DNA of 64,000 nucleotides, taken from positions 1-64,000 of the forward strand of contig JAQGOF010000229.1 in NCBI GenBank assembly GCA_028293745.1, read 5' to 3'. Below, one piece after another: positions 1 through 8,346 of this stretch; the stretch's first letter is position 1, and each line of letters opens with the position of its first letter. Source of the stretch: Gammaproteobacteria bacterium (lineage in GTDB: Bacteria; Pseudomonadota; Gammaproteobacteria; Steroidobacterales; Steroidobacteraceae). Made by a program: the position numbers and the translations under genes. The notes under the pieces were generated by a model, which did no database searches, was not told where the DNA came from, and saw nothing but the letters and a program-made list of their open reading frames with translations.

Positions 1-112
1 GAGTGTTACCTCTCAGGAAATTGGACGGCCGGGGTGAGGGGAAGTTCCGAATGATTTTCTAAAAAAATTCCATCCATATCAGTGGCTTGGCCTTTACATT
101 GTGGCTTTTTCG

Positions 113-667
113 CTACAGAAAGTGCCAGCTCACGTCGAGGCTCACAGCCTTCACGCCGTCGGTGTTCCTGACGTTAAACTGCTCATATTCCAGCCTCAGA
201 CCCAGCGCTCCGAAGCGCCCCTGCGCGCCGCCACCCCACGCGAAATCGGTACCGTGATCGTCGATGGCAAAAAGCGACGAATCGGTGTGGCCGCTGAGAT
301 TCCACCGTGCAAGCCCCGCTTTGCCAAAAATATCGACGAAGGGGAGGGGCAGCGGCACGAAACCGACCGCGAAGGCGGAAAAGGCGTGGGCGTCTGCGTG
401 GCCCCGGTCGCTGAACCCGCCGAACCCGAACCGCCCGGATTGACTGCCCAGGTCCATGTAGTTCGCCTCGACACCCAGGAAAGGCAGCGGCTTGACCCCA
501 ACGAACGCCTTCCAGGCTGTGTTGTTCAGGTCAAAGTCACGTCCGGAGCCGAAAATGTTATTCAGCCGGGCTTGGGAGACCCCCGCACCGACGTAGGCGT
601 CCGGTAGCTGGGCGTGGGCTGCTGTTGCGCCAAGAGCCAGCGTCGCAGCGATCAAGAGATTGCGCAT
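113..667 (-). CDS. Small outer-membrane beta-barrel protein
   Basis: Predicted 184-residue protein starting with a clear Sec signal peptide (basic MRN, hydrophobic LLIAATLALGATA, cleavage after AHA at about residue 19). The rest alternates hydrophobic and polar residues, is rich in Gly/Phe/Tyr/Trp and ends in VSWHFL, the terminal aromatic/hydrophobic pattern of BamA-inserted barrels; the size suits an eight-stranded OmpA/OmpW-like porin. The ATG at 667 was chosen because a GAGGAC ribosome site lies just upstream and the signal peptide begins there; a longer in-frame start at 805 adds a non-signal-like 46 residues. It lies downstream of polA on the same strand, 160 bases away. Substrate or role unknown. 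Confidence 0.75.
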   Translation of the reverse strand: MRNLLIAATLALGATAAHAQLPDAYVGAGVSQARLNNIFGSGRDFDLNNTAWKAFVGVKPLPFLGVEANYMDLGSQSGRFGFGGFSDRGHADAHAFSAFAVGFVPLPLPFVDIFGKAGLARWNLSGHTDSSLFAIDDHGTDFAWGGGAQGRFGALGLRLEYEQFNVRNTDGVKAVSLDVSWHFL

Positions 668-827
668 AGTGTCCTCGTTGTCGGCATGACAGAGGACCGC
701 AGATTGAAGCTGGAATGCGTCCAATGTTGTATTGGCGCGACAGAATTCCACCTGCGGTCTCAGTAGAGACGCCGTCAGGCGGCCGAAGTTCCTTTTCCCC
801 GGCATTCGTTACATTTACCGCCACGAT

Positions 828-3650
828 CTAGTGCGCTTTGTCCCAATTGGGACCTACGCCGATGTCAACCCTCAGCGGAACACGAAGCTCGCCGGCGCCG
901 ATCATGCGCTGCTGTATCGCTGCGGCTACACTTTCGGCTGCGTCCGCGCGAACCTCCAGGACCAGTTCGTCGTGCACTTGCATGATAAGACGCGCCGGGG
1001 TGTCTTCCCGTTGACACCACGCATCCACGGCAATCATCGCCCGCTTGATGATGTCCGCGGCGGTGCCCTGCATTGGGGCATTGATGGCACTGCGCTCCGC
1101 GTATTGCCGCAGCGCCGCGGCACCCGATCGGATATCCGGAAGGTAGAGACGTCGGCCGTATACCGTCTCGACGTACCCAGCGTCGCGCGCGCTGTGACGG
1201 GTCTCATCCATGAAGCGCTTTACACCCGGGTACCGGGCGAAATATCGCTCGACGTAGCGCTGTGCAGATCCCCGATCAATGCCCAGCTGCCGAGCCAGTC
1301 CAAACGGCGACATGCCATAGATCAGCCCGAAATTGATCGTCTTGGCAGTTCGCCGCTGGTCCGGGGTCACCGAATCCAGCGGCACACTGAATACCTCCGC
1401 AGCAGTTGCCACGTGCACGTCGCGATCTTCGGCAAAGGCCGATAGCAGGCCCTCGTCACCCGACAGGTGGGCCATGATCCGCAGCTCGATCTGCGAGTAG
1501 TCCGCTGCCATGAGCACGTAGCCGGGAGGCGCGATGAATGCCTGGCGGATACGGCGCCCTTCCGGCCGGCGGATCGGGATGTTCTGCAGGTTGGGATCGG
1601 CGGATGACAGCCTGCCGGTCTGTGCCACGGCCTGATGGTAGGAGGTGTGGATGCGCCCGGTCCGCGGATCCACCAGCTCCGGCAGCTTGTCGGTGTAAGT
1701 TGATTTCAGCTTGGCCAAGGCCCGGTATTCGAGAATGAGCCGCGGCAGCGGATACGAGACGGCCAGCTCTTCCAACACATCCTCTGCGGTGGATGGCTGA
1801 CCCGTAGGTGTCTTGCGCGTCACCGGTATCTGCAGTTTTTCAAACAGAATCTGCTGGAGCTGCTTGGGGGAGTCCATGTTGAACTCCGTACCTGCTTCCT
1901 TGCGCCCCTGTGCCGTCAGCTCCTGAAGCTGGACGCTGAATTCCCGGCTCTGAGCACGTAGCAGCTCGCGATCGACCAGCACCCCCAGATGTTCCATGCG
2001 GAGTAACACCGGCGCGAGAGGTTGCTCCAACTCCTCGTAAAGCTGCCTGAGCCGAGGAAAGCTCTCGAGCTGGGGCCACAGTGCGTGGTGCAGACACAGT
2101 GTGATATCCGCATCTTCCGCCGCGTATTGCGCTGCCTTGTCCACCGGTACCTGGTTGAAGGGAAGTTGCTTGGCGCCCTTGCCAGCAACATCCTCATACG
2201 TAATCTTTCTGATGCCGAGATAACACAAAGCTGTCGAGTCCATGTCGTGGCGCGCGGCGACGCTGTTGAGCACGTACGACTCGAGCATGGTGTCGAATCG
2301 CATGCCGGCGAGCTGGATGCCGTAGTTCGCCAGGACATGCGCATGGTATTTCAAATCATGCCCCAGCTTGCCGCGCTCCGGATCCTCGAGAATGGGCTTC
2401 AGAGCGGCCAGCACCTTGTCGCGGTCGAGCTGCTCGGGCGCGCCCGTATAGTCGTGAAGCAGGGGCACATAGGCCGCTTTCCCCCGTTCGAGGCCGAATG
2501 ACACGCCGACGATTTCCGCCTTCATGTAATCGAGGTTCGTCGTTTCGGTGTCGAATGCAAACAGAGCTGCGCCGCGCAGCAGATCCAACCACCGTTCCAG
2601 ATCCTCCCAGCGCGTAATGCTTTCGTATTGGCGCTCGACGCCAGCGAGCGGAGAGGGTGCTCCTGGTGCCAAGCGCCCCGGGGCCACCGGTAGCGGGCTG
2701 CCCGTTCCGCCGGCGCCTGACACAGTCCGTCCGGCGCCCGACTCAACACTCCGCGCGGCCGACTCTGAAGAGCCGGTGGGCGTATCACCCGCTGCTCCGC
2801 CGTCGATCTGCTTCAACAACGACCGCAGCTCGTAGCGTGTGTACAGTTCGCGCAACTTCGCCGTGTCAGGCTCGGTCGGCGTGAGTTGGTCGTGCGCGAG
2901 TGGCAGGTCCAGGTCAACGTGGATGGTCGCCAGTTTCCTGGACAACTCCAGGGTTGTCAGACCCGCTCGCAGGTTCTCTCCCACCTTCCCAGTAATCTGC
3001 TCAACGTTCGTAACGAGATTATCCAGCGTCTGGTACTGGTTGAGCCACTTCGCAGCGGTCTTCGGCCCCACCTTCTCGATACCCGGAATGTTGTCGGAGC
3101 TGTCGCCCACCAACGCCAGGTAGTCGATGATCTGTTCAGGAAACACGTCGAACTTGGTCTTGACGCCGGCGCGGTCCAGCACCGAGTTGGTCATGGTGTT
3201 GACGAGCGTGATGGAGCCGTCAACGAGCTGGGCCATATCCTTGTCGCTCGTGGAGATGAGCACAGACTTCCCCGCCTTTGCTGCACGACAGGCCAGGGTT
3301 CCGATGACATCGTCCGCCTCGACCCCTTCGATGCGCAGGATGGGCAGCCCTTGTGCACGAATGATCGACAGCAGAGGCTCGATCTGCGATCGCAGATCGT
3401 TAGGCATGGGCTGGCGGTGCGCCTTGTACTCGGCGAACAAGTCATCGCGAAAGGTCTTCCCCGAAGCGTCGAATACCACCGCAATGCACCGCGGCTGGTA
3501 GTCCTTGACGAACTTCAGCAGCATGTTCAGAACGCCGTAGACGGCGCCCGTCGGCTCGCCACGCGAGTTGGTGAGCGGGGGCAGGGCATGGAAGGCTCGG
3601 TAAACATAAGACGAGCCGTCGACTAGAACCAGGTCGGGAGAAGTGGTCAT
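828..3650 (-). CDS. polA: DNA polymerase I
   Basis: 940 residues, close to the E. coli length (928). Order of domains: 5'-3' exonuclease (about 1-300, begins DLVLVDGSSYVYRAFHALPP and includes the DSSDNIPG helix-hairpin-helix region), a Gly/Ser/Pro/Ala-rich linker (about 310-370) longer than usual, a 3'-5' exonuclease domain with an intact FDTET motif (so proofreading is likely active), and the polymerase domain with motif A DYSQIELRIMAHLSGD, motif B RRTAKTINFGLIYG and motif C QVHDELV. It fills gaps and removes Okazaki primers. Start ATG at 3650 matches the family N-terminus; the frame is open further upstream without similarity. Confidence 0.98.
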   Translation of the reverse strand: MTTSPDLVLVDGSSYVYRAFHALPPLTNSRGEPTGAVYGVLNMLLKFVKDYQPRCIAVVFDASGKTFRDDLFAEYKAHRQPMPNDLRSQIEPLLSIIRAQGLPILRIEGVEADDVIGTLACRAAKAGKSVLISTSDKDMAQLVDGSITLVNTMTNSVLDRAGVKTKFDVFPEQIIDYLALVGDSSDNIPGIEKVGPKTAAKWLNQYQTLDNLVTNVEQITGKVGENLRAGLTTLELSRKLATIHVDLDLPLAHDQLTPTEPDTAKLRELYTRYELRSLLKQIDGGAAGDTPTGSSESAARSVESGAGRTVSGAGGTGSPLPVAPGRLAPGAPSPLAGVERQYESITRWEDLERWLDLLRGAALFAFDTETTNLDYMKAEIVGVSFGLERGKAAYVPLLHDYTGAPEQLDRDKVLAALKPILEDPERGKLGHDLKYHAHVLANYGIQLAGMRFDTMLESYVLNSVAARHDMDSTALCYLGIRKITYEDVAGKGAKQLPFNQVPVDKAAQYAAEDADITLCLHHALWPQLESFPRLRQLYEELEQPLAPVLLRMEHLGVLVDRELLRAQSREFSVQLQELTAQGRKEAGTEFNMDSPKQLQQILFEKLQIPVTRKTPTGQPSTAEDVLEELAVSYPLPRLILEYRALAKLKSTYTDKLPELVDPRTGRIHTSYHQAVAQTGRLSSADPNLQNIPIRRPEGRRIRQAFIAPPGYVLMAADYSQIELRIMAHLSGDEGLLSAFAEDRDVHVATAAEVFSVPLDSVTPDQRRTAKTINFGLIYGMSPFGLARQLGIDRGSAQRYVERYFARYPGVKRFMDETRHSARDAGYVETVYGRRLYLPDIRSGAAALRQYAERSAINAPMQGTAADIIKRAMIAVDAWCQREDTPARLIMQVHDELVLEVRADAAESVAAAIQQRMIGAGELRVPLRVDIGVGPNWDKAH

Positions 3651-4005
3651 GGAGTGTGCCAACGCGGGGGGAGTGTAAGTATAACGGACCCGTGCACCGT
3701 TTCGGCCCGGCCCTTTCCGGGCTGGCCCATCCGGGCCGGCCGCGCGCCAGTCCCTCTCGGCTCGCTGGCCCATCCGGCCCCCGTTCAGGTCAACGCGCGA
3801 AGGTCTGCCGCGCTATGGGAACAGCCCTCAACGGGTGCGCCGCATGCGGCGCACGGGTGTCCGCGGAAGCGGCACCCAGGACCGAGGGTGAGCAGGCGAA
3901 TGCCTGCGCAAAAGGGTGCAACGCATGCGTTGCACGGGCGACCCGCGAGGGTTGCCCCGGACCGACGGTGAGCAGGCAATGCCTGCGCAAAAGGAGGACC
4001 TTCAC
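3651..4005. other. 355-base intergenic region with structured repeats
   Basis: No convincing gene. The polA promoter should lie in the left part (3651-3830), which is very G+C-rich. The right part (3833-3992) consists of two tandem palindromic repeats listed separately, ending directly before the ribosome site of the DUF1800 gene (AAGGAGGA at about 3991-3998). Confidence 0.7.
3833..3992. repeat. Two tandem ~80-bp imperfect repeats with covarying palindromes
   Basis: Unit 1 is 3833-3913 and unit 2 is 3914-3992. Each begins GGGTGC, contains a perfect 20-bp palindrome with a CGCATGCG core (3835-3854, GTGCGCCGCATGCGGCGCAC; 3916-3935, GTGCAACGCATGCGTTGCAC), then a second arm pair, and ends with GAGCAGGC-AAT-GCCTGCGCAAAA, another short hairpin. 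The palindromes differ at two positions in each arm (GC versus AA, matched by GC versus TT), so pairing is preserved. The last unit ends at the ribosome site of the next gene. Role unknown: candidates are a REP-like element, a translation-control leader of the DUF1800 gene, or a protein-binding array. Confidence 0.85.
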
Positions 4006-5448
4006 ATGCTGGAGCGGCCCTCGCCCGCAGTTGCCGCCAATCGCTTCGGCCTGGGTGCCAGACCCGGCGAATTGGCTCAGATCGGCTCCCAGCCGCGGGA
4101 CTGGCTGCGTGCGCAGCTCGCCGGCGCCCCGCCGCTAGTGGCAGACAGCGAGCTTCGCAGTTCTGCGGAGACGTTGGCGCGGGCACTTGATGCGCGGCGC
4201 GAGCTCCGCGCCGCCAAGCGCGCTGCTGCGGCCGAGCGAACGTCACAGTCGTCGGATACGGCGGACGCGCCCAATCAAGCCAACGCCCTCGCCGCACTCA
4301 CGAAAGTCGGGCAGATCTATCGGCCCGTCTACATAGCCGAAGCCAGCGCGAGATTTCGTCAGGCCGCTAGCACTGATCGTCCTTTCGTCGAAAGGCTGAC
4401 GTACTTCTGGACGAATCACTTTGCAGTGTCGATCGACAAGAACATCGTGCTGGGCCTCGCAGGTAGTCTGGAGCGCGAAGCAATTCGTCCGAATGTACTA
4501 GGGCGCTTCTCAGACATGCTGCTTGCCGTCGAGCGGCATCCAGCCATGCTGCTATACCTCGACAACCACATGTCTGTTGGGCCGCACTCCAAGGCTGCTC
4601 GTTTGCTCGGACGCCGTCAGAGCGGCCGCCGCGTTGGTATCAACGAGAACCTCGCACGGGAAACCCTCGAGCTGCATACGCTTGGCGTGCACGGGGGCTA
4701 CACGCAAGCTGATGTGACTACTTTTGCCGAGGTAATCACTGGGTGGTCTATCGGCGGCGACGTCGGGCGATTTCCCCGTGGAGAACCTGGTGAGTTCCTG
4801 TTTCGTCCCGAGCTCCATGAGCCCGGTGCAAAGGTTGTGCTAGGGAAACGATACGCTGACACAGGTTACGACCAGGGCGTTGCTGTACTCCGTGATCTCG
4901 CGGCTAACACCGCAACGGCTCACTTCATAGCCACCAAGCTGGCTCGTCATTTCATCGCTGATGACCCGCCGGCTCGCGCGGTGGAGCGTATCGCGAACGC
5001 GTTCTTGTCAAGCGACGGTCACCTTCCTACCGTCTATCGCGCGCTCATCGAGACGCCCGAATCATGGACGCAACCTCTCTCGAAGTATAAAACGCCCAAC
5101 GATTACATCGTGTCGACCTTCCGTGGGCTCGAGCTACCAGTTGACGCTGGCCGCTCGCCACTAGCACCGTTCGAAGTGATGGGGCAGCGGACGTACAGCC
5201 CCGGATCGCCCGCCGGCTGGCCTGATCGCGGTGCAGATTGGGACGGCGCGTCCGCGCTGATCAAACGCATCGAATGGGCCGACGCTGTGGGCCAGCGTGT
5301 TGGATCACGGCGCGACGCCGTTGCATTGGCTCCGCAGCTTCTGGGCGACAGCCTGACGCCAGCGACTCGAACCGCCATCGCGCGCGCTGCCAGTACTTCG
5401 CAGGCGGTCACCCTGTTGCTATCCTCGCCGGAGTTCATGCGGCGATGA
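4006..5448 (+). CDS. DUF1800 family protein
   Basis: 480 residues. The N-terminal motif AAVAANRFGLGARPGE (here VAANRFGLGARPGEL) and the segments FWTNHFAVS, NENLARETLELHTLGV and GGYTQADVTTFAEVITGW are hallmarks of the DUF1800 family. Function is not known; members nearly always sit beside a DUF1501 gene, as here (30 bases downstream). The ATG at 4006 was chosen because a strong AAGGAGGA site lies 7-8 bases upstream; the in-frame GTG at 3916 would run through the palindromic repeat. No obvious signal peptide, unlike its partner. Confidence 0.9.
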   Translation: MLERPSPAVAANRFGLGARPGELAQIGSQPRDWLRAQLAGAPPLVADSELRSSAETLARALDARRELRAAKRAAAAERTSQSSDTADAPNQANALAALTKVGQIYRPVYIAEASARFRQAASTDRPFVERLTYFWTNHFAVSIDKNIVLGLAGSLEREAIRPNVLGRFSDMLLAVERHPAMLLYLDNHMSVGPHSKAARLLGRRQSGRRVGINENLARETLELHTLGVHGGYTQADVTTFAEVITGWSIGGDVGRFPRGEPGEFLFRPELHEPGAKVVLGKRYADTGYDQGVAVLRDLAANTATAHFIATKLARHFIADDPPARAVERIANAFLSSDGHLPTVYRALIETPESWTQPLSKYKTPNDYIVSTFRGLELPVDAGRSPLAPFEVMGQRTYSPGSPAGWPDRGADWDGASALIKRIEWADAVGQRVGSRRDAVALAPQLLGDSLTPATRTAIARAASTSQAVTLLLSSPEFMRR

Positions 5449-5478
5449 AAAGCCTCCGATCCGTACTTGGAGCACGCT

Positions 5479-6735
5479 ATGCGCACGCTTAAACGCCGTG
5501 AATTCCTGCATGCCGGAGCGCTGGCGCTAGGTGGCACATTCCTGACCTCGCGACTGGCGTTTGCAAGCACGGGCAACACCAAATCACGACTTGTCTTCAT
5601 CGTTATGCGTGGAGCGCTTGACGGTCTTGCCGCCGCGCCACCCTACGGAGATTCCGACTATGCGGGATTGCGACGCGAACTCGCGCTAAAAGCTCCAGGG
5701 TCGCCCGGCGGTGTTCTGCCGCTCAATGGCTTCTTCGGCCTCCATCCCAGTCTGACATTCCTCCACGATTCGTACACTGCGCGCGAGCTTGTCGTATTTC
5801 ACGCAATCGCCAGCCCTTATCGGGAGCGCTCGCACTTCGACGGCCAGGACGTGTTGGAAAACGGGTCCTCGCAAGCCCATGCCGTGCAAACCGGCTGGCT
5901 CAATCGCGCGCTCGCGTCGCTGCAATCAGGTCAAGGCCAGTCAAAGGAGTTGGGTGTCGCTCTGGGACAAAACATCCCGCTCGTCATGCGCGGCCCGGCA
6001 TCGGTGACCTCCTGGTCCCCATCAAAGCTTGCGGCGCTCGACGACGATACGTTGGAGCGCATCACCGACCTCTACGCGGGCGATCCATTGCTGGCCGCGC
6101 GGCTAGGCGATGCGCTCGCCGCCGATGCCATCGCCGATTCCGCGGCTTCGCCAATGCAAGCCGCCGCCGCAATCGGCGATGCGCTCCCTAACCAGTCTCT
6201 CCCCCAACGCGGAAGACCCATGCGGTACACCGAACTCGTCCGCGCAGCCGCCGGTTTCCTCCGCCGCGACGACGGCCCCCAAGTAGCCGTCTTCGACACT
6301 ACTGGCTGGGACACACATGCCAACGAAGGCAACGCCGAGGGCCAACTCGCGGGCCGCCTCGTCGCGCTGGATGCGGGCTTGAGAACACTAAAGGAAGAAC
6401 TCGGCCCAGCGTGGGCTGACACCGCCGTCGTTCTCGCCACCGAGTTTGGCCGCACCGCAGCCACCAATGGAACGCGCGGAACTGACCACGGCACCGCCAC
6501 CGCAGCATTTTTGTTGGGCGGGGCCGTGCAAGGCGGCCGAGTCCTGGCCGATTGGCCCGGTCTATCGGCCCACTCGCTATATCAGGGTCGCGACCTGAAA
6601 CCGACCACAGACCTGCGGTCCGTGCTCAAGGGTGTCCTCTCGGAGCACCTGCTTGTCTCCTCCAGCGCGCTAGAGACCTCGGTATTTCCCAACAGCGCCG
6701 ACGCGAGACCCATCAAGGACCTGCTCCGGGGGTGA
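5479..6735 (+). CDS. DUF1501 family protein with Tat signal
   Basis: 418 residues. The N-terminus (TLKRREFLHAGALALGG) is a twin-arginine signal with the RRxFL core, followed by a hydrophobic stretch and a likely cleavage near AFA (about residue 27-30), so it should be exported folded. The body matches DUF1501, a family with an alkaline-phosphatase/sulfatase-like fold: FIVMRGALDGL, FHAIASPYRERSHFDGQDVLE, DTTGWDTHANEG, and TEFGRTAATNGTRGTDHGTA carry the usual conserved Asp/His positions. GGAG lies about 6 bases before the ATG at 5479. It forms a unit with the DUF1800 gene upstream. Catalytic activity is not established for the family. Confidence 0.92.
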   Translation: MRTLKRREFLHAGALALGGTFLTSRLAFASTGNTKSRLVFIVMRGALDGLAAAPPYGDSDYAGLRRELALKAPGSPGGVLPLNGFFGLHPSLTFLHDSYTARELVVFHAIASPYRERSHFDGQDVLENGSSQAHAVQTGWLNRALASLQSGQGQSKELGVALGQNIPLVMRGPASVTSWSPSKLAALDDDTLERITDLYAGDPLLAARLGDALAADAIADSAASPMQAAAAIGDALPNQSLPQRGRPMRYTELVRAAAGFLRRDDGPQVAVFDTTGWDTHANEGNAEGQLAGRLVALDAGLRTLKEELGPAWADTAVVLATEFGRTAATNGTRGTDHGTATAAFLLGGAVQGGRVLADWPGLSAHSLYQGRDLKPTTDLRSVLKGVLSEHLLVSSSALETSVFPNSADARPIKDLLRG

Positions 6736-6801
6736 CTCGCGGCTACGCAGGAACCTGTGTGTTAGTGTTGCCCTGTCACGAATGCTGCCGGAGCGACTCA
6801 A

Positions 6802-7035
6802 ATGGCAACGATCAAGGTTCTACAGAACGGCCCCTATCTCGTCCAAGGCGATGATGTGTCGTTGGTGGATTGGAACGGTGCCACCTATGCGATTCCGAAG
6901 CGCCCGTTTGCCCTGTGCCGGTGCGGCGGCTCCACCACGAAGCCTTTCTGCGACGGAACCCACTCTCGAACGGGCTTCAAAGCTGCAGAAGCTGCAGTCC
7001 CTGGCAGCCAGGACAAACCAGCCACGAAGCCCTAG
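6802..7035 (+). CDS. CDGSH iron-sulfur domain protein
   Basis: 77-residue protein with a single CDGSH-type motif, CRCGGSTTKPFCDGTH (about residues 39-54), supplying the three Cys and one His that bind a [2Fe-2S] cluster in this family. The bacterial single-motif form is small and cytosolic and is thought to transfer or sense Fe-S clusters or electrons. It lies 66 bases after the DUF1501 gene and may be transcribed separately. The tail (PGSQDKPATKP) is disordered. Confidence 0.93.
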   Translation: MATIKVLQNGPYLVQGDDVSLVDWNGATYAIPKRPFALCRCGGSTTKPFCDGTHSRTGFKAAEAAVPGSQDKPATKP

Positions 7036-7108
7036 ACGGAGGGGTTCGCCTGAAGGAGTCCCTCTTTCAGCTGGGCGAGCGTCAGCGGGTTCGGCCGGTT
7101 ACCGTTGC

Positions 7109-7396
7109 CTACTTCGGCGGCTGCGAACTGTCGTCGTTGCTCTTCTTACCCGTCGCCCCGGGCCCCGTCGTCTGCGGGGTTGCCGTCCCCGGTGTTGATG
7201 ACTGCGGAGGCGTCTGCGGCGTTGACGACGGCTGCTGATCTGTCGTCGACGGTGTATTAGGCGTCGTCGCGCTTGACCCAGCAGGACGTGTCACCACCGT
7301 CCCGTTACGAGGCGGCAGATATAGCGGCCCCTTCTGCCCACATGCTGCCGTCATGAGCTGCATGATTACGGCACCCAACAACACGAGCCCCTTCAT
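7109..7396 (-). CDS. lptM: LptM-like small lipoprotein
   Basis: 95 residues. A lipoprotein signal ends in LMTAAC (Cys about residue 20), followed at once by GQKGPLYLPP, the signature of LptM (formerly YifL), which helps LptD mature in the LPS export translocon. After that the chain is a Thr/Pro/Ser/Gln-rich disordered tail, longer than in E. coli. Start ATG at 7396 has GAAGGG 7 bases upstream; a GTG at 7411 overlapping the upstream stop is an alternative. In many gammaproteobacteria the gene sits with lysA-dapF; here it does not. Confidence 0.8.
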   Translation of the reverse strand: MKGLVLLGAVIMQLMTAACGQKGPLYLPPRNGTVVTRPAGSSATTPNTPSTTDQQPSSTPQTPPQSSTPGTATPQTTGPGATGKKSNDDSSQPPK

Positions 7397-7407
7397 CGCG
7401 ATGCCCT

Positions 7408-7836
7408 TCACGGATTCACCGGCCGCTGGTCACGCAGCGCCAGCCACCCGCGAATGATGCGGTAGATCACCCAAATACCCAGCAACACAAAGCCGACCCA
7501 CAACGTGAAGAATCCAACCACGATCAGCATCAACGGCAACGACACCGCCAAAATCACGATCACCCAAAGCAGCGCAAACCAGAACGTCCGAATCTGCCAG
7601 CGGAAATGCGACTCAAGGAACGTCCCGCGCACATCCGACTGCCGCGCATAATTCATGATCACCGCAATGATCGATGGCAACCCGAAGACGAAGCTACCAA
7701 CGATTGTCACCGCCGACGTCAACCCAATCAGCACTGACAGCGAATGCAACGCGTAAATGATGTGTGTATACGAAATCAGCGAAGCGTCAACCGGCTGCCC
7801 GGAAACCGTCACGCTGGGGTTCACGTTATCGACCAT
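7408..7836 (-). CDS. DUF4870/COG3671-type small membrane protein
   Basis: 142 residues with three strongly hydrophobic segments (about 25-60, 83-105 and 107-128). The sequence pattern (VSYTHIIYALHSLSVLIG, IINYARQSDVRGTFLESHFRWQIRTF) matches the uncharacterised COG3671/DUF4870-like membrane family, in which the central region NYxR...RGT...SHFRWQIRTFW is conserved. It ends just before the LptM-like gene on the same strand, so the two may be co-transcribed. Role unknown. Confidence 0.75.
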   Translation of the reverse strand: MVDNVNPSVTVSGQPVDASLISYTHIIYALHSLSVLIGLTSAVTIVGSFVFGLPSIIAVIMNYARQSDVRGTFLESHFRWQIRTFWFALLWVIVILAVSLPLMLIVVGFFTLWVGFVLLGIWVIYRIIRGWLALRDQRPVNP

Positions 7837-7857
7837 GACACCAATATCGTACGTCTT

Positions 7858-8295
7858 TTAGGGCACATCTTTCGGGCGATCTACGACGGCAATGGTCAGC
7901 CGCGAAACACACACCAGCTTCTCCTGCTCGTCCCGGATCTCGATGCCCCAGACGTGGCTCCGCTTCCCAATGTGATAGGGACGCGCCGTCGCGGTCACGA
8001 TGCCGGATGACACCGGACGAAGATGGTTCGCGTTGATCTCCTGTCCCAGGCAGACGTACAGCGCCTGATCCACACACAAGTTCGCAGCCAAGCTTCCAAC
8101 CGTCTCAGCCAGCGCCACTGAGGCGCCGCCATGCAAAACACCCATCGGCTGGTGCGTCCGGGGACTCACCGGCATAGTCGCGCGGACATAATCGGGCCCG
8201 ATTTCCGTCACACGAATGCCAACGGTGTCCGCTAGTGTATTCCGCGAGTGCACTTGAAGTTGCTCGACGGAAGTCTGGGTGCGCCAAATACTCAT
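7858..8295 (-). CDS. Hotdog-fold acyl-CoA thioesterase (PaaI/MenI type)
   Basis: 145 residues, the size of single-hotdog thioesterases. The active-site segment HQPMGVLHGGASVALAETVGS (about 60-80) matches the COG2050/PaaI family, with Glu in the ALAE helix as the probable catalytic acid. The C-terminal half (CVSRLTIAVVDRP) is the typical last strand. Such enzymes hydrolyse acyl-CoAs such as 1,4-dihydroxynaphthoyl-CoA or phenylacetyl-CoA intermediates; the substrate cannot be read here. Start ATG at 8295, with GGTAGACTACC-type G-rich sequence upstream; a longer in-frame extension is not conserved-looking. Confidence 0.88.
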   Translation of the reverse strand: MSIWRTQTSVEQLQVHSRNTLADTVGIRVTEIGPDYVRATMPVSPRTHQPMGVLHGGASVALAETVGSLAANLCVDQALYVCLGQEINANHLRPVSSGIVTATARPYHIGKRSHVWGIEIRDEQEKLVCVSRLTIAVVDRPKDVP

Positions 8296-8346
8296 GGGAG
8301 GTAGTCTACCGCTACCCTTGAGTCTGCGCCGGCTCGGAGCAGTGTG

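Noticed and set aside
2886-3626. 246-codon frame opposite polA
   Set aside because: Shadow of the 5'-nuclease domain of DNA polymerase I.
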